A DNA stretch of 32,346 nt from Phycisphaerae bacterium (GCA_018003015.1 JAGNEZ010000065.1:1-32346); one strand, 5' to 3'. Counted from the stretch's first letter, positions 1-8,082 are shown. Notes: a model not told the origin generated them from the letters alone. Program-made: numbers and translations.

Positions 1-197
1 AGGAGAAGCAGATGTTTGGCAACAAGAAGTTCGGCCCGAAGTGGGAAGAAGCCATCGCGAAGGGTGGTGGCTGGGTCGATTACGCCGTGGTCTACTACTG
101 GTATCAGAGCTCGCCCGGCGGCTACAAGCACCAGCCCTTGCCGGCGGTGGCCGAGCGAGCCAAGCTCATCACCAAGCCCGACCGCGCGGGGACGTGA
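1..197 (+). CDS. GH172/DUF2961 family protein, C-terminal fragment
   Basis: This is the 3' end of a gene cut by the left edge of the window. The open frame already reads Glu-Lys-Gln before the first Met at base 12, so that Met is internal. The roughly 64 visible residues end with the tail I associate with DUF2961 proteins: an aromatic stretch YAVVYYWYQS, a KHQPLP segment and then an AER. DUF2961 is now classed as glycoside hydrolase family 172, which includes difructose-anhydride and arabinofuranose-acting enzymes. No catalytic residue lies in this fragment, so activity cannot be judged. It runs towards the minus-strand phosphoesterase gene, leaving a convergent gap of about 97 bases with no clear terminator. 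A second GH172 gene begins near the right edge. Confidence 0.72.
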   Translation, partial: EKQMFGNKKFGPKWEEAIAKGGGWVDYAVVYYWYQSSPGGYKHQPLPAVAERAKLITKPDRAGT

Positions 198-294
198 AGG
201 CTGGTCTGCGGGCGGGCTGCAGCGACGGAGGGAACGACGAGGGATGCTGGTCGACGTTGGGGGAAGCGGTCGCTGGCCGATCTGGTCTGGCGGA

Positions 295-1278
295 TCACTT
301 CTGCTTCTTCCAGCCCCAGGCGACGTACCTGTTCTCGAAGGTCCCGTCACTGTACAGGTCGACGACGCCGTATCCGGGATGGCACTCCTGGAACTTGCCT
401 TTCCACCAGCGGCCGCACACTGCCCCGTGGCACAGGTAGGTGACGCCGAGGTACTCGACGCGGTCCACGAGGTGCAGGTGGCCGCTGAGGCACAGCTTGA
501 CGTTCGGGTACTTGAGGAACAGGTTCTTCATTCGCCGGGCATCGATGAGCATGACGGAGGCCGGGATCTGCCAGTTGCCGGTTTTTTCTGCCTCGGACAC
601 GAAGAAGGCTGCGGCGGACAGCAGCGGGATGTGGCTGAAGAGCAGGATGGGGGTGGTCGGGTTGACCTTGGCCAGGTCGCTTTCCAGCCATGCGAACTGC
701 TCCTGGTCGATTTGGCCGGTGTACTTGCCCTCTCCTGGCGACACGCTGTCGAGGGCGATGAAGTGCCAACCGCCCCGGTCGAAGCTGCGGTACGGCTTTT
801 CCCATCCGTACAGCGACATGATCCACTTCTTGCCGTAGAGGGGCTCCCGGCCGGTTGTCTTGCTCTGGGCTTTGTCGATGCCCCAGATATCGTGGTTACC
901 GATGGCATGCTCGACCGGGATGCTGCACTCGTCCTTCCACACTTTCAGGGAGAGATTCCAGAGCGAGTGGACAGTAGATAGCTCGGCGGCCATTGAATCA
1001 TAGATGGTGTCGCCGGTGTTGAGGACGAGGTCGGGGCGGGCGTGTTGCTGAGCGTGACGCAGGCAGGCGGCCATACCTTGTGCGGCGTGCAGTTCCGGCT
1101 TGACGTGGATGTCGGTCACATGAACCAGCCGCAGGGTTCGGACGCGGCTCTGAGCGGGAGCGGTGTGGGCGGAGACTCTGTTCAGGGGGCCGCCGGCCGC
1201 CAGGATGATGGCAGCCAGGCCCGCCTGGCTCAGCAGGTCACGGCGAGACTGTTCCTTGGCCCCACGGGCAGGCTTCAC
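295..1278 (-). CDS. Tat-exported calcineurin-like metallophosphoesterase
   Basis: This 327-residue protein carries the full calcineurin-type metallophosphoesterase motif set. D56-x-H58 lies in VTDIHVK, GD is at 89-90 in NTGDTIYD, GNHD is at 127-130, SHIP lies in the middle of the C-terminal half and GHLH near residue 270. These residues normally bind two metal ions and hydrolyse phosphate esters; the substrate cannot be told. The N-terminus has a twin-arginine pattern (SRRDLL at 11-16) followed by a hydrophobic stretch rich in Ala, Ile and Leu, so it is probably exported folded. The nearest same-strand upstream gene is the dockerin-like protein, about 110 bases away. It faces the GH172 tail convergently. 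The fold is secure; whether it is a phosphodiesterase, nucleotidase or phospholipid-acting enzyme is open. Confidence 0.88.
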   Translation of the reverse strand: MKPARGAKEQSRRDLLSQAGLAAIILAAGGPLNRVSAHTAPAQSRVRTLRLVHVTDIHVKPELHAAQGMAACLRHAQQHARPDLVLNTGDTIYDSMAAELSTVHSLWNLSLKVWKDECSIPVEHAIGNHDIWGIDKAQSKTTGREPLYGKKWIMSLYGWEKPYRSFDRGGWHFIALDSVSPGEGKYTGQIDQEQFAWLESDLAKVNPTTPILLFSHIPLLSAAAFFVSEAEKTGNWQIPASVMLIDARRMKNLFLKYPNVKLCLSGHLHLVDRVEYLGVTYLCHGAVCGRWWKGKFQECHPGYGVVDLYSDGTFENRYVAWGWKKQK

Positions 1279-1388
1279 GCTTTTGCTCTCCCTTTGGGCA
1301 ACCGGTGTTCGCGGCGCTCAACAATCTGTCGAGTGCGAGGCTGGGCATTGTACTGGCTCGGCCGGCGGAAGGCACTTGGCGGTGGATG

Positions 1389-2096
1389 CTACGGCCGGCG
1401 TTGGGGGGCGGCCGAGGATTCGCCGCTGAAGCAGCGTTGGAGCAGGCCGAAGTCGGACTGATCCACATCGCCGTCGCTGTCGAGGTCGGCGATCCGGCAG
1501 CACGGGTCTATCCAGGGCAGGCTCGGACCGGTGAAGCAAGCGGCCAGGGCGTTGAAGTCGGAGCGGGCAACGCGGCGGTCGAAATCGAGATCTGCCGGGG
1601 GACGATCCATGGCCACCCGGGCGCCCAGGTGATTCAGTGCGAGGCAGTCATCAAGGCCGTCGTCGGGGCCGATGATCGCGAAGAAGTAGCCGTTGACCGG
1701 GCCGTCCGCGACGGTCACCGACTGCGAGCCCCGGCTGATCTGGAGGGACTCGCCGGCCGGGACCTTCCCGAACCCCGTCCCCGTCCAGCACTTCAGGCCG
1801 TCGAGAAGCATGAATCCGAGGAGCTCGCCTGCCCCTTCCGGAAAAGCACCGGGTTCAGCGAGGAATCCGGGATCCTCGGTCATGAAGGGCTGATCGGGAT
1901 CATCCTCGCCCAGCTCCGCACCGAAGACACGATGGTGATCAGCGGTCGGCAGGACCTGGCCGCCCAGCAGTTGAGCCGCGCCGATCATCACTTTGCCGTC
2001 GGCCACATAGGGTCGGGCGTCCAAGTGAGCGGCCCGCGCGACGCTGCAAGCCGCCGCGAGGGCGAGACAACTGGCGATGAGGCCTGTGTATCGCAT
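1389..2096 (-). CDS. Secreted protein with C-terminal dockerin-like repeat
   Basis: The start chosen is the ATG at 2096, which has an AGGGAGAA ribosome site about nine bases upstream and begins a classical signal peptide (MRYTGLIASC, then an Ala-rich core ending ARA). The frame is open further upstream, but that part reads like non-coding translation. The 235-residue product has an unrecognised middle region. Its C-terminal 60 or so residues hold two Asp-rich segments, ADLDFDRRVARSDFNALAAC and ADLDSDGDVDQSDFGLLQRC. These match the paired EF-hand-like, dockerin-type repeats common in planctomycete secreted proteins (DGDVD calcium loop followed by DFG and LLQRC). Such repeats usually bind calcium and may mediate attachment; no partner cohesin is visible here. 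Confidence 0.75.
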   Translation of the reverse strand: MRYTGLIASCLALAAACSVARAAHLDARPYVADGKVMIGAAQLLGGQVLPTADHHRVFGAELGEDDPDQPFMTEDPGFLAEPGAFPEGAGELLGFMLLDGLKCWTGTGFGKVPAGESLQISRGSQSVTVADGPVNGYFFAIIGPDDGLDDCLALNHLGARVAMDRPPADLDFDRRVARSDFNALAACFTGPSLPWIDPCCRIADLDSDGDVDQSDFGLLQRCFSGESSAAPQRRP

Positions 2097-2181
2097 TCGA
2101 GTATTCTCCCTGTCATGTCTGATCAACAGAACGTTCTGGCGCATTGGATCGATCGACACCGAACGAATGTCGGATCTGGGG

Positions 2182-2973
2182 TCACCGATTCTGGTAGTTG
2201 ATCCGCAAGCCGGGATCGAACTTATTCCGTTCCATATCTCGATATACTTTCTGGAACTGCAGGCTTTCGGCGTGCCCGTCGAGGAATCCGTAGTTGGAGA
2301 CCGATTCCCTGGACCACTTGGGTCCACCGTGGGCCTGGATCTCGAGTTGGGTCGCCGCCATGACTGGCGGATCACCGGCATCGGCCCACTCTTCCACGTG
2401 CGGATGGTCGGAGGCGGCCAGGCACTCGCCGGCGTGGTAGTAGGGGTTTGCGGGATCGCATTCCTCCACCATGTAGAGGAAGTGGACGATGGAGGAGGGA
2501 GCGGGGATTTTCTCGATCCGCTCCCAGGTCACATGCCGTCCGGTCAGATCGGGCACCGTATCCACATCAAGGAAGTTGTTCACCCCGTAGCTGGTTCGGC
2601 GGAACGGATAGCCGCGTTTGCCGTCCACCGGAATTCCTTGTCCGCCCTCCGTTTTTGGCCAGTGGGGACTCTGATCCACGGGGGACCGAGCCGTGAGCCG
2701 GTCTTTGTAGATCTGTTGGAGGCTCTTGATCCAGGCGACCTCGCTCTTGTCGTCATGGACGCCGTGCATGAGCCCCACGCGAATCAGGTATCCGTTGTTG
2801 GCGGTCATGTACAGCCAATGGGCGGTTTCCATGCCCTTGATGTTGCTCAGGCACAGGGTTCGCCTGGCCGATTGCCGGGCCTTGGTCAGGGAAGGCAGCA
2901 GGACAGCCAGGAGCAGGGCGATGATCGCCACCACCACCAGCACCTCGATCAAGGTGAAGCCTCGTCGCCGCAT
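2182..2973 (-). CDS. Type II secretion-like pseudopilin (DUF1559-like)
   Basis: The N-terminus is a textbook type III signal: [19 protein letters not shown], with prepilin peptidase cleavage expected between G5 and F6 and the conserved Glu at position 5 of the mature protein (E10). A 20-residue hydrophobic helix follows, then a 230-residue globular domain. Near the C-terminus [15 protein letters not shown] resembles the H-X9-DG motif of the large planctomycete DUF1559-type pseudopilin family. The ribosome site AGGAGG lies eight bases before the ATG. No secretion ATPase or platform gene is in the window, so this is probably one of many dispersed pseudopilin-like surface proteins rather than part of a complete secretion operon. 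A second such gene is at 29720-30676. Confidence 0.9.
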   Translation of the reverse strand: MRRRGFTLIEVLVVVAIIALLLAVLLPSLTKARQSARRTLCLSNIKGMETAHWLYMTANNGYLIRVGLMHGVHDDKSEVAWIKSLQQIYKDRLTARSPVDQSPHWPKTEGGQGIPVDGKRGYPFRRTSYGVNNFLDVDTVPDLTGRHVTWERIEKIPAPSSIVHFLYMVEECDPANPYYHAGECLAASDHPHVEEWADAGDPPVMAATQLEIQAHGGPKWSRESVSNYGFLDGHAESLQFQKVYRDMERNKFDPGLRINYQNR

Positions 2974-3162
2974 GGGACGGACCTCCTGTTGTTTGAACCG
3001 GGCCGCCTAGCCGCCGGCCGCGGTGCGGATTCATGGTTCTGGTTACCATGTTGGCAGCCGGAGCGACCGGTTGTTCGGCCTCGGGCTCGCAGCCGTGAAG
3101 GCGGGGGGACCGGTCTTCCGACGGAATCGACGCTGTGGACGGTTTGTTCGGGCTCTGGGGAG

Positions 3163-3447
3163 TCAGCGGGTGGGAGGCGCCCGGGACGCGATCGGGCGGG
3201 GAGGATCGGGGGCGGCGAACCGCTGGGTAGGCGGCCGGGGCTCCTTCTGGAGCAGTGGTGCATGAAATGCCACCACCCCCTCGCTTTGGGGGGCCGAGGC
3301 CTTATTGCCCAGCAGGGCCTGGCAGACGGTGCAGGAGTCTTGGTCGTGGCCGTCGTGCTCGTGGGCCAGGTGGAGCGCGAGCATCAGCCCGCTGGTCGCA
3401 CCCAACCAGCAACACAAGGTTCCGATCGCAAGCCTGCGCCGCGTCAT
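3163..3447 (-). CDS. Small membrane-anchored His/Cys-rich protein
   Basis: This 94-residue protein has an N-terminal hydrophobic helix (about residues 6-27), so it is a secreted or membrane-anchored small protein. Right after it comes a dense potential metal-binding segment, HLAHEHDGHDQDSCTVCQ, giving H26, H29, H31, H34, C39 and C42. The remainder is Pro/Ala-rich and probably disordered. The His cluster plus Cys-x-x-Cys resembles small DUF2946-like, metal-associated exported proteins, but I cannot assign the family with confidence. A modest AGGG ribosome site precedes the ATG. What makes it stand out is the promoter: a TTGACA -35 and a BlaI-type dyad overlapping the -10, like the blaI promoter 9.7 kb away. 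A role in metal or envelope stress is an inference. Confidence 0.62.
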   Translation of the reverse strand: MTRRRLAIGTLCCWLGATSGLMLALHLAHEHDGHDQDSCTVCQALLGNKASAPQSEGVVAFHAPLLQKEPRPPTQRFAAPDPPRPIASRAPPTR

Positions 3448-3454
3448 GCCGCCC

Positions 3455-3465
3455 TCGTAATACGA
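3455..3465. promoter_or_regulatory. Perfect 11-bp palindrome in the leader of the His/Cys protein gene
   Basis: TCGTA-A-TACGA is a perfect dyad lying between the predicted transcription start and the ribosome site of the 3163-3447 gene. It could be a second operator or chance; it does not match the ACTA-N6-TAGT box. Confidence 0.25.
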
Positions 3466-3468
3466 AGT

Positions 3469-3482
3469 ACTACCAGACTAGT
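3469..3482. promoter_or_regulatory. Candidate BlaI/MecI-type operator
   Basis: The 14-bp dyad ACTA-CCAGAC-TAGT has the same half-sites and six-base spacing as the box at 13178-13191 in front of the window's blaI gene. BlaI/MecI repressors are known to bind ACTACA-type inverted repeats. The central CA..TG of the classical consensus is not kept here (CCAGAC). The site overlaps the -10 element and the predicted start of transcription of the His/Cys protein gene, as expected for a repressor site. Confidence 0.5.
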
Positions 3483-3508
3483 CTAATGAACGCGTCCGCG
3501 GCTGTCAA
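3480..3508 (-). promoter_or_regulatory. Predicted sigma-70-type promoter of the His/Cys protein gene
   Basis: Read on the minus strand there is a perfect -35 TTGACA (3503-3508), a 17-base spacer and a -10-like TAGACT (3480-3485, four of six consensus bases). Transcription would start near 3473, giving a leader of about 26 bases before the ATG at 3447. The dyad at 3469-3482 covers the -10 and start region. Confidence 0.5.
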
Positions 3509-3637
3509 GCGGTCGAGGGAGGAAGCCGGGGGCTTGTGGGCGCGCTCGGGGGGGCTGCCGGAGTGTTGGCCTTGGCCGGGCGGCCGCGGGGAGGCTTGGT
3601 CGGCGTTCCGCCGCAGGGAGAAGGGTACGGGGTCGGA

Positions 3638-4447
3638 TTACAGCCTCAGGCCGTGGGTCTTAGCCGCTTCCTGGAGGGTAGCAGCCATGATCTCGTATCC
3701 TGCGTAGTGGGGGTGCAGGCCGTCGCGGGCGAGGGTCTTGAGCAGGGCGCCGTTCGGGTCGCGCATTCTGTTCCAGTAGTCCACGTAGACGCACCCTTTG
3801 GCGGCGGTCGTCGCCTTGATCTGCTCGTTGATTTGCGGCAGCAGGCGAGCCTTGCCTGGATAGTCGCGGGTGTCCGGGTTCGTGGGCACGATCGAGCAGA
3901 CGAGGGCGTTCACCCCCGCCCCGCGGGCCTTGTCCATCATCGACTCGACCGCTCTGACCACGGTATGGACGATTTCCTCGTCGCTCTTTTTCGCCTCCAG
4001 CATGCGGGCCACATCGTTGGTGCCGGCCAAGATGACGACGTTTCGCGGGCGGAGCTGAATCACATCCGCATCGAACCGCCTGTCCATGTTGACGGCGAGA
4101 TCGCCGCTGATGCCGCGATTCAGGATGACGCCGCTGCTCGGCCAGAAGTACGCGGCCAGTTCCCAGAACTCGGTGATCGAATCGCCCATGAACACGGTGC
4201 CGACGGCGATGTCCTGGCGGATGATTTCCTCGTTCCAGAAATCGAAGAAGGCGCGGCGTGTATCGGCCGCCGCCCGCTGGTCGGCGGTTCCGAACCTACC
4301 CGGCTTGGTGAGTTGCTCCTTCTGCAGGGTTGTTCGCCCCGCGTGGGGGAGGGCCTGCGGGCCCGCACACCCGGCCAATGAGGTCCATGTCGCCAGAGCC
4401 AGGACGGTCGACCACCGCACGATTGTGTTTGAAGGAACGCGGGGCAT
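3638..4447 (-). CDS. SGNH/GDSL hydrolase lipoprotein
   Basis: The ATG at 4447 is preferred over upstream in-frame starts because an AGGAG ribosome site lies seven bases before it and it opens a lipoprotein signal peptide: a hydrophobic core then LAGC with the lipidated Cys at 27. The 269-residue product has the SGNH blocks: GDSI at 88-91 with the nucleophile Ser90, a GISGD segment carrying the oxyanion Gly, GTND with the block III Asn, and DGLHPHYAGY near the C-terminus with the Asp and His of the triad. The family deacylates carbohydrates, lipids or peptidoglycan esters. Given the polysaccharide genes nearby, a carbohydrate O-acetylesterase role is plausible but inferred. Confidence 0.9.
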   Translation of the reverse strand: MPRVPSNTIVRWSTVLALATWTSLAGCAGPQALPHAGRTTLQKEQLTKPGRFGTADQRAAADTRRAFFDFWNEEIIRQDIAVGTVFMGDSITEFWELAAYFWPSSGVILNRGISGDLAVNMDRRFDADVIQLRPRNVVILAGTNDVARMLEAKKSDEEIVHTVVRAVESMMDKARGAGVNALVCSIVPTNPDTRDYPGKARLLPQINEQIKATTAAKGCVYVDYWNRMRDPNGALLKTLARDGLHPHYAGYEIMAATLQEAAKTHGLRL

Positions 4448-4550
4448 GTGTTTCTCCTGAGTCAGTGATGATGTCGGCAATGTAGCTTGAGGGCCGGTGG
4501 CGAGCAAGGGCACGGCCATGAAGGGGCTTTCCCATCGTCTGCATGTTTGG

Positions 4551-5465
4551 TCAATCGGCCGGTTTGCCGTTCTTCGAACCGATCGAGGCTCTGGCGATAT
4601 CTTCCGCGGTGCGGTAGCTCGCCTGCCGGTAGCGCTCGTGAGGTGTCACGCAGTGCACGATACTGATGCTGGTGACGGCGAGGGCTGCCAAGGTGAGCAG
4701 TCCTGCGATCAACGCGCCCACGGCGTACCGGCCGGCCACCTGGTCTGACTCAACGAACATAGCGCCGCCGAGGAGGTACACGGTCGCAATCAGCAGGACG
4801 ATGGCGCCGACGCACTTGACGACCACCAGAGGAGGCATGGGGAGAAGGTGTCCGCCCTCGGGCCGGAAGATGCAGCGGGGGCAGCGGGGGCGGCCGTTGA
4901 GCCCGATCATCACCTCGCCGAATTCCCCACAGGCTGAGCATTCACCGACGCTGCGACCCTGATGAACGGCCCGTGCCGAGCGCATGAGGATCCGGTAGGC
5001 GTTTGAGATCAGGACGAACCGCCGGCGGGCATGCTCCTCCCCGCGGTGTTTATCCGGGTGCATTCTCAGAGCCAGGCGCCGGTAGGCGTGTTTCACGTCC
5101 TCGACGGCGACGGGGTCGCGCAGGCCGAGGAGGTTCATGCAGTCGCGGGCCGACATCCGTCGAGCGACGCATGACAGGCAGAGTGGTCGTCGGTCGTGAT
5201 CGAGGACGACCTCGCCGACGTGGCCGCACCGCCTGCATTCGCCCAGCCGCCACCCCGGGTCGATCCGGCGAGACTGTCGCATGAGGGTTCGATAGGCGTT
5301 GGCCAAGACGATGAAGCGGCGGCGAGCCTGGTCGTCGCCTGGATGACGGTCAGGGTGCATCCGCCGGGCCAGCGTTCGATATGCCCGACGGATGTCCTCT
5401 GCCGACGCCGGCGCGGTCAGTTCCAGCAGCCTCATGCAGTCTGAGGTAGTGCGGGCGACAACCAA
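4551..5465 (-). CDS. Membrane protein with two J-domain/zinc-ribbon repeats
   Basis: From N- to C-terminus this roughly 304-residue protein shows J-domain 1 (HPD at 37-39), a CxxC...CxxC zinc ribbon (C77, C80, C96, C99), J-domain 2 (HPD at 136-138), a second zinc ribbon (C176, C179, C195, C198) and two transmembrane helices (about 213-234 and 247-270). J-domains stimulate DnaK-type ATPases through HPD, so it probably recruits Hsp70 to the membrane or binds a partner there. I chose a TTG start at 5465: it has GGAG eight bases upstream and restores the first DCM that matches the second repeat. The ATG at 5435 would begin at that Met. The open frame upstream of these starts overlaps the neighbouring lipoprotein gene and is not coding. 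It lacks the Gly/Phe region and peptide-binding domains of classical DnaJ. Confidence 0.85.
   Translation of the reverse strand: MVVARTTSDCMRLLELTAPASAEDIRRAYRTLARRMHPDRHPGDDQARRRFIVLANAYRTLMRQSRRIDPGWRLGECRRCGHVGEVVLDHDRRPLCLSCVARRMSARDCMNLLGLRDPVAVEDVKHAYRRLALRMHPDKHRGEEHARRRFVLISNAYRILMRSARAVHQGRSVGECSACGEFGEVMIGLNGRPRCPRCIFRPEGGHLLPMPPLVVVKCVGAIVLLIATVYLLGGAMFVESDQVAGRYAVGALIAGLLTLAALAVTSISIVHCVTPHERYRQASYRTAEDIARASIGSKNGKPAD
4851..5444 (-). repeat. In-frame tandem duplication of a 297-bp unit (99 residues)
   Basis: Two adjacent 297-bp segments (5148-5444 and 4851-5147) encode the two J-domain/zinc-ribbon units. HPD, the first CxxC and the second CxxC are each offset by exactly 99 residues, so the copies align without gaps. 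By eye, a little under half of the positions are identical, so this is an old duplication. Confidence 0.8.
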
Positions 5466-5635
5466 GGAACAAGCTCCAACTCCCCTCCCCAGCGCGCCGG
5501 AGCGGGGCAGAGGAGGTCGGAGCCTATTGTAATCTGACCGCTGGGATGGTGACAACGCCAGCCATCCGTCCGCCAACTCGCCGCAGGCAACGCGGCGCGA
5601 CAACGCAACCGGCTCCCGGCCGCCCGGTCGTTCGC

Positions 5636-6313
5636 TCAGCTCTCCTCTTGGTATTCGTAGAAGAGTCGTGCGATCTCGGTGGCCAGAGACTCGGCCATGA
5701 CTTGCTGGGCTTCCTTGACGGTCTTGCAGCGGCGGATATTGTGGGGGGAGACTTCGACCTCGACGATTTTGCCCTCGGTCGTCGTCGGCCAGAGGCGTAC
5801 GTCGTCGCGTCGCTCGGCCTGAGCGTTGACGATCTTGACGGACGCGCCGAAGTAGGCGGGCACTCCAGACCAATCCAGCTCGTCGGGCAGGGAATACCGG
5901 CTGATGTTCAGCCAGATCACGATATCGGCCTTGACCAGCCGGCCGACCTCGCGGGCCCCGCGCTTGTCGAAATTCGGCTCGCTCTGGCGTACCTTGGCGA
6001 GTTCCTCGTTGGTCGTCACCCGGTCCACGAGGTCCTGCTCGCGAAGCTCCTGGGCCAAGGCGTCGACGAGCAGGTCGCAGATCTGGCGCGGCTGAGCCAG
6101 GTCTCGATCGTCGTCCACCAGGATGAGCACGGGTTTCCTGGGCAGCTCGTAGCTGACCGCCTTCTTGGGGGGTTTGACCACTCCGAGCGTGTACCAGAAT
6201 GCTCCCGCCTGCTGGCCCGCGCAACTGACGGCGGCCAGGAGACCGGCCACCATGGGCAGCATCAGGATGCGGAAGACCGAGCCAGGGGGGCAAGATGATG
6301 ATGATCTGGGCAT
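5636..6313 (-). CDS. Predicted lipoprotein, paralogue of the 6429-7085 product
   Basis: The ATG at 6313 begins a signal peptide (MPRSSSSCPP, hydrophobic core, then VSC with Cys31 as a weak lipobox), and a GAGG ribosome site lies eight bases upstream. The 225-residue mature domain starts with a strand KPVLILVDDDRD, then a helix-rich part, KADIVIWLNISRYSL and a C-terminal helix ending LFYEYQEES. I do not recognise a named family. The alternating strands and helices resemble the nucleotide-free periplasmic folds of CsgG- or TolB-N-like lipoproteins, but that is only an impression. The neighbouring gene encodes a clear paralogue: ADIVIWLNISRYSL aligns with VDVVIHLSLYQFSL. A paired envelope role is inferred. 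Confidence 0.75.
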   Translation of the reverse strand: MPRSSSSCPPGSVFRILMLPMVAGLLAAVSCAGQQAGAFWYTLGVVKPPKKAVSYELPRKPVLILVDDDRDLAQPRQICDLLVDALAQELREQDLVDRVTTNEELAKVRQSEPNFDKRGAREVGRLVKADIVIWLNISRYSLPDELDWSGVPAYFGASVKIVNAQAERRDDVRLWPTTTEGKIVEVEVSPHNIRRCKTVKEAQQVMAESLATEIARLFYEYQEES

Positions 6314-6428
6314 GCCTTGACCCTCGGTGACGTACGACGGCAGCGGGTACCCGGAGGGGGTCGCTCTGCTCGGCTTGCCTGAAGACGGGCCACGCTGCAC
6401 TTCAAACACAGGACCACCCTCGCTCGGC

Positions 6429-7085
6429 CTAATCGAGCTGGCGCTCGTATTCGTGGAACTTCTTGCCGACTTCCGCGGTGAACATCTCATACGTCCGCTG
6501 GCGGACCTGGTCGGCCCGGACGTTGGTGAAGCCGATTTCCTTCTCTTCCGGGCAGACCACCTTCACCTCGCGGAGAGGAATACGTTCGGCCGGATCGCCC
6601 TTGGTCAGGTCGTGGACTTCCACCGAGGAGTACATTCGCCCGCGGTAGAAGTGGGCCATGCCCGGATCGCGCAGGGAGAACTGGTACAGGGAGAGGTGGA
6701 TGACCACGTCCACCTGGAAATGCTTGCCCAGTTCGACCGGATCGACCTCGGGGCTGCGGCTCTTCTCGAGGTATTTTTCGACCGCCTCCGGCTCCACCGT
6801 CTCGAAGTCCTTGACGTTGGTCTTGAGATAGGCGGCCAGATGCTTAGCCAGCTCAAGGCGGATATGGGGGTAGTCCCACTTGATCTCGATCGGGGCCCAG
6901 ACGTAGATGAGCGTCTTCTTGGCCGGCAGCCGGCTGAATTCGGCATCGACTTTCTCGGTTTTCTCCCCGCTGGCAATCGCGATTGCCTTGAAGACGCTGC
7001 AGCCACACACCACGGGGATGCAGAAGGACATGGCCGCCAAGCAGGACAGCCGCGGGTTGACCGAGCTTCGGTTGGGCCTAGGCAT
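6429..7085 (-). CDS. Predicted lipoprotein, paralogue of the 5636-6313 product
   Basis: The ATG at 7085 gives a 218-residue protein with a signal peptide ending VVCGC (lipidated Cys29 likely). Both paralogues begin Met-Pro-Arg. The mature domain has the same order of elements as its neighbour: a strand KKTLIYVWAPIE, a helix LELAKHLAAYLK, a charged linker, VDVVIHLSLYQFSL, an edge strand SSVEVHDL and a C-terminal amphipathic helix ending KFHEYERQLD. It lies immediately upstream of its paralogue (115-base gap), so the pair is probably co-transcribed after a local duplication. The AGGAG upstream is about 13 bases from the ATG, a long spacing, so weak translation or another start is possible. No function is assigned. 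Confidence 0.75.
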   Translation of the reverse strand: MPRPNRSSVNPRLSCLAAMSFCIPVVCGCSVFKAIAIASGEKTEKVDAEFSRLPAKKTLIYVWAPIEIKWDYPHIRLELAKHLAAYLKTNVKDFETVEPEAVEKYLEKSRSPEVDPVELGKHFQVDVVIHLSLYQFSLRDPGMAHFYRGRMYSSVEVHDLTKGDPAERIPLREVKVVCPEEKEIGFTNVRADQVRQRTYEMFTAEVGKKFHEYERQLD

Positions 7086-7216
7086 GTGCAGTGTACGTCT
7101 CCTCTTGTTGGTGTTGCCTGTCCGCGGGGCAGGCGGCAACGTTTGTCTGGCCTTGGCGGGCTTCCCCCGGCGAGTTCGGGGCGCGGGCGCCGGCCAACGG
7201 TGATCGAGCCTTGTTC

Positions 7217-7235
7217 CGGGGGCTAGCTACCCCCG
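7217..7235 (-). terminator. GC-rich hairpin after the DUF2752 gene
   Basis: CGGGGG (7217-7222) pairs with CCCCCG (7230-7235) around a seven-base loop, about 38 bases past the DUF2752 stop. There is no T-tract, so intrinsic termination is uncertain. Confidence 0.3.
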
Positions 7236-7272
7236 TGGTGGGGGAAGCGGGCGTAGCCCGGGCGGCGTTATT

Positions 7273-7827
7273 CTAACCTTCTGGCCATCGCACCGGTAGC
7301 GAGCCATCCAGCAGGCCGAGGGCGATAGTCAGGCCCCAGGCGGCCACCAGCATCAGGGCCACCCAGTATACCAGCCGTGCGGCGTCGACTCGATACCAGT
7401 TCAGGGTCGGATATCGTCCGGTCATCATGCAGAAGGCTGCCGCCAGGCCGACGATGGCGGTTCCGATGGCCAGCAGCGCCCCTGCGACCTGGGCTCGCAG
7501 GGCGGCTCGCAGCTGTCCGTGGGTGACGCAAACGAAGGCCGTTGTCATCCCGCAGGTCGGGCAGGGCAATCCGGTGATAGCCACGAAGCCGCAGGGAGGC
7601 AAGCCCAGTTGGCGATGGGTGCCCATATGGCTATCGTCCGGTGTCAGTCGGGCGGCCACGACCAGGGCGGCCACGGCGAAGGCGGTGACACCTGCGGCGT
7701 AAACCCGTCCCCAGACGGGGGAATCCACACGGGCCGTCACGACCAAGGGCCCGAGGGGGTGCTTCGCGGGCCGAGCCATTCTGAAACTCGTCGCGGAGAC
7801 ATCAGGGGCATTGCGATCCACATCCAT
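7273..7827 (-). CDS. DUF2752 family membrane protein
   Basis: The 184-residue protein contains the DUF2752 signature GLPCPTCGMTTAF (C89, C92) and an earlier CGF (C79), with three or four hydrophobic segments at about 42-60, 113-134 and 151-173. Family members are small integral membrane proteins with a conserved Cys-x-x-Cys at the membrane surface; their function is unknown. The start at 7827 follows only a weak purine-rich stretch, and the frame is open for about 80 residues upstream with unconvincing composition, so the N-terminus is uncertain. The first 35 residues are polar. It sits between the lipoprotein pair and the DUF2225-like gene, all on the minus strand. Confidence 0.8.
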   Translation of the reverse strand: MDVDRNAPDVSATSFRMARPAKHPLGPLVVTARVDSPVWGRVYAAGVTAFAVAALVVAARLTPDDSHMGTHRQLGLPPCGFVAITGLPCPTCGMTTAFVCVTHGQLRAALRAQVAGALLAIGTAIVGLAAAFCMMTGRYPTLNWYRVDAARLVYWVALMLVAAWGLTIALGLLDGSLPVRWPEG

Positions 7828-8082
7828 CTGTTCTTCAGCGTATCTGGGTGGGCAGGTGGGGTCAATGCCGGGACCGAGCTCAGGTGCTTGACCGGCAGTG
7901 GCCGGTGGAAGCGAGGTCACCGGCGAGAGTCTGCTGCCGTGGCAGGAACGGGACCACCCGGATATCGGCGGCTTGCCGAAGCCGAAGAGATGCTTGACGC
8001 CTCGCATGAGAACCTGACGCTCGCGGATCGCAGGGGAGGCATAGCAGGGCTCGCATGACTCATGACCCATCTGGGTTCGCCC

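Noticed and set aside
5466-6293. N-terminal extension of the J-domain ORF into the lipoprotein region
   Set aside because: That part is a Gly/Arg-rich shadow of the 5636-6313 lipoprotein gene; J-domain homology begins only near 5444.
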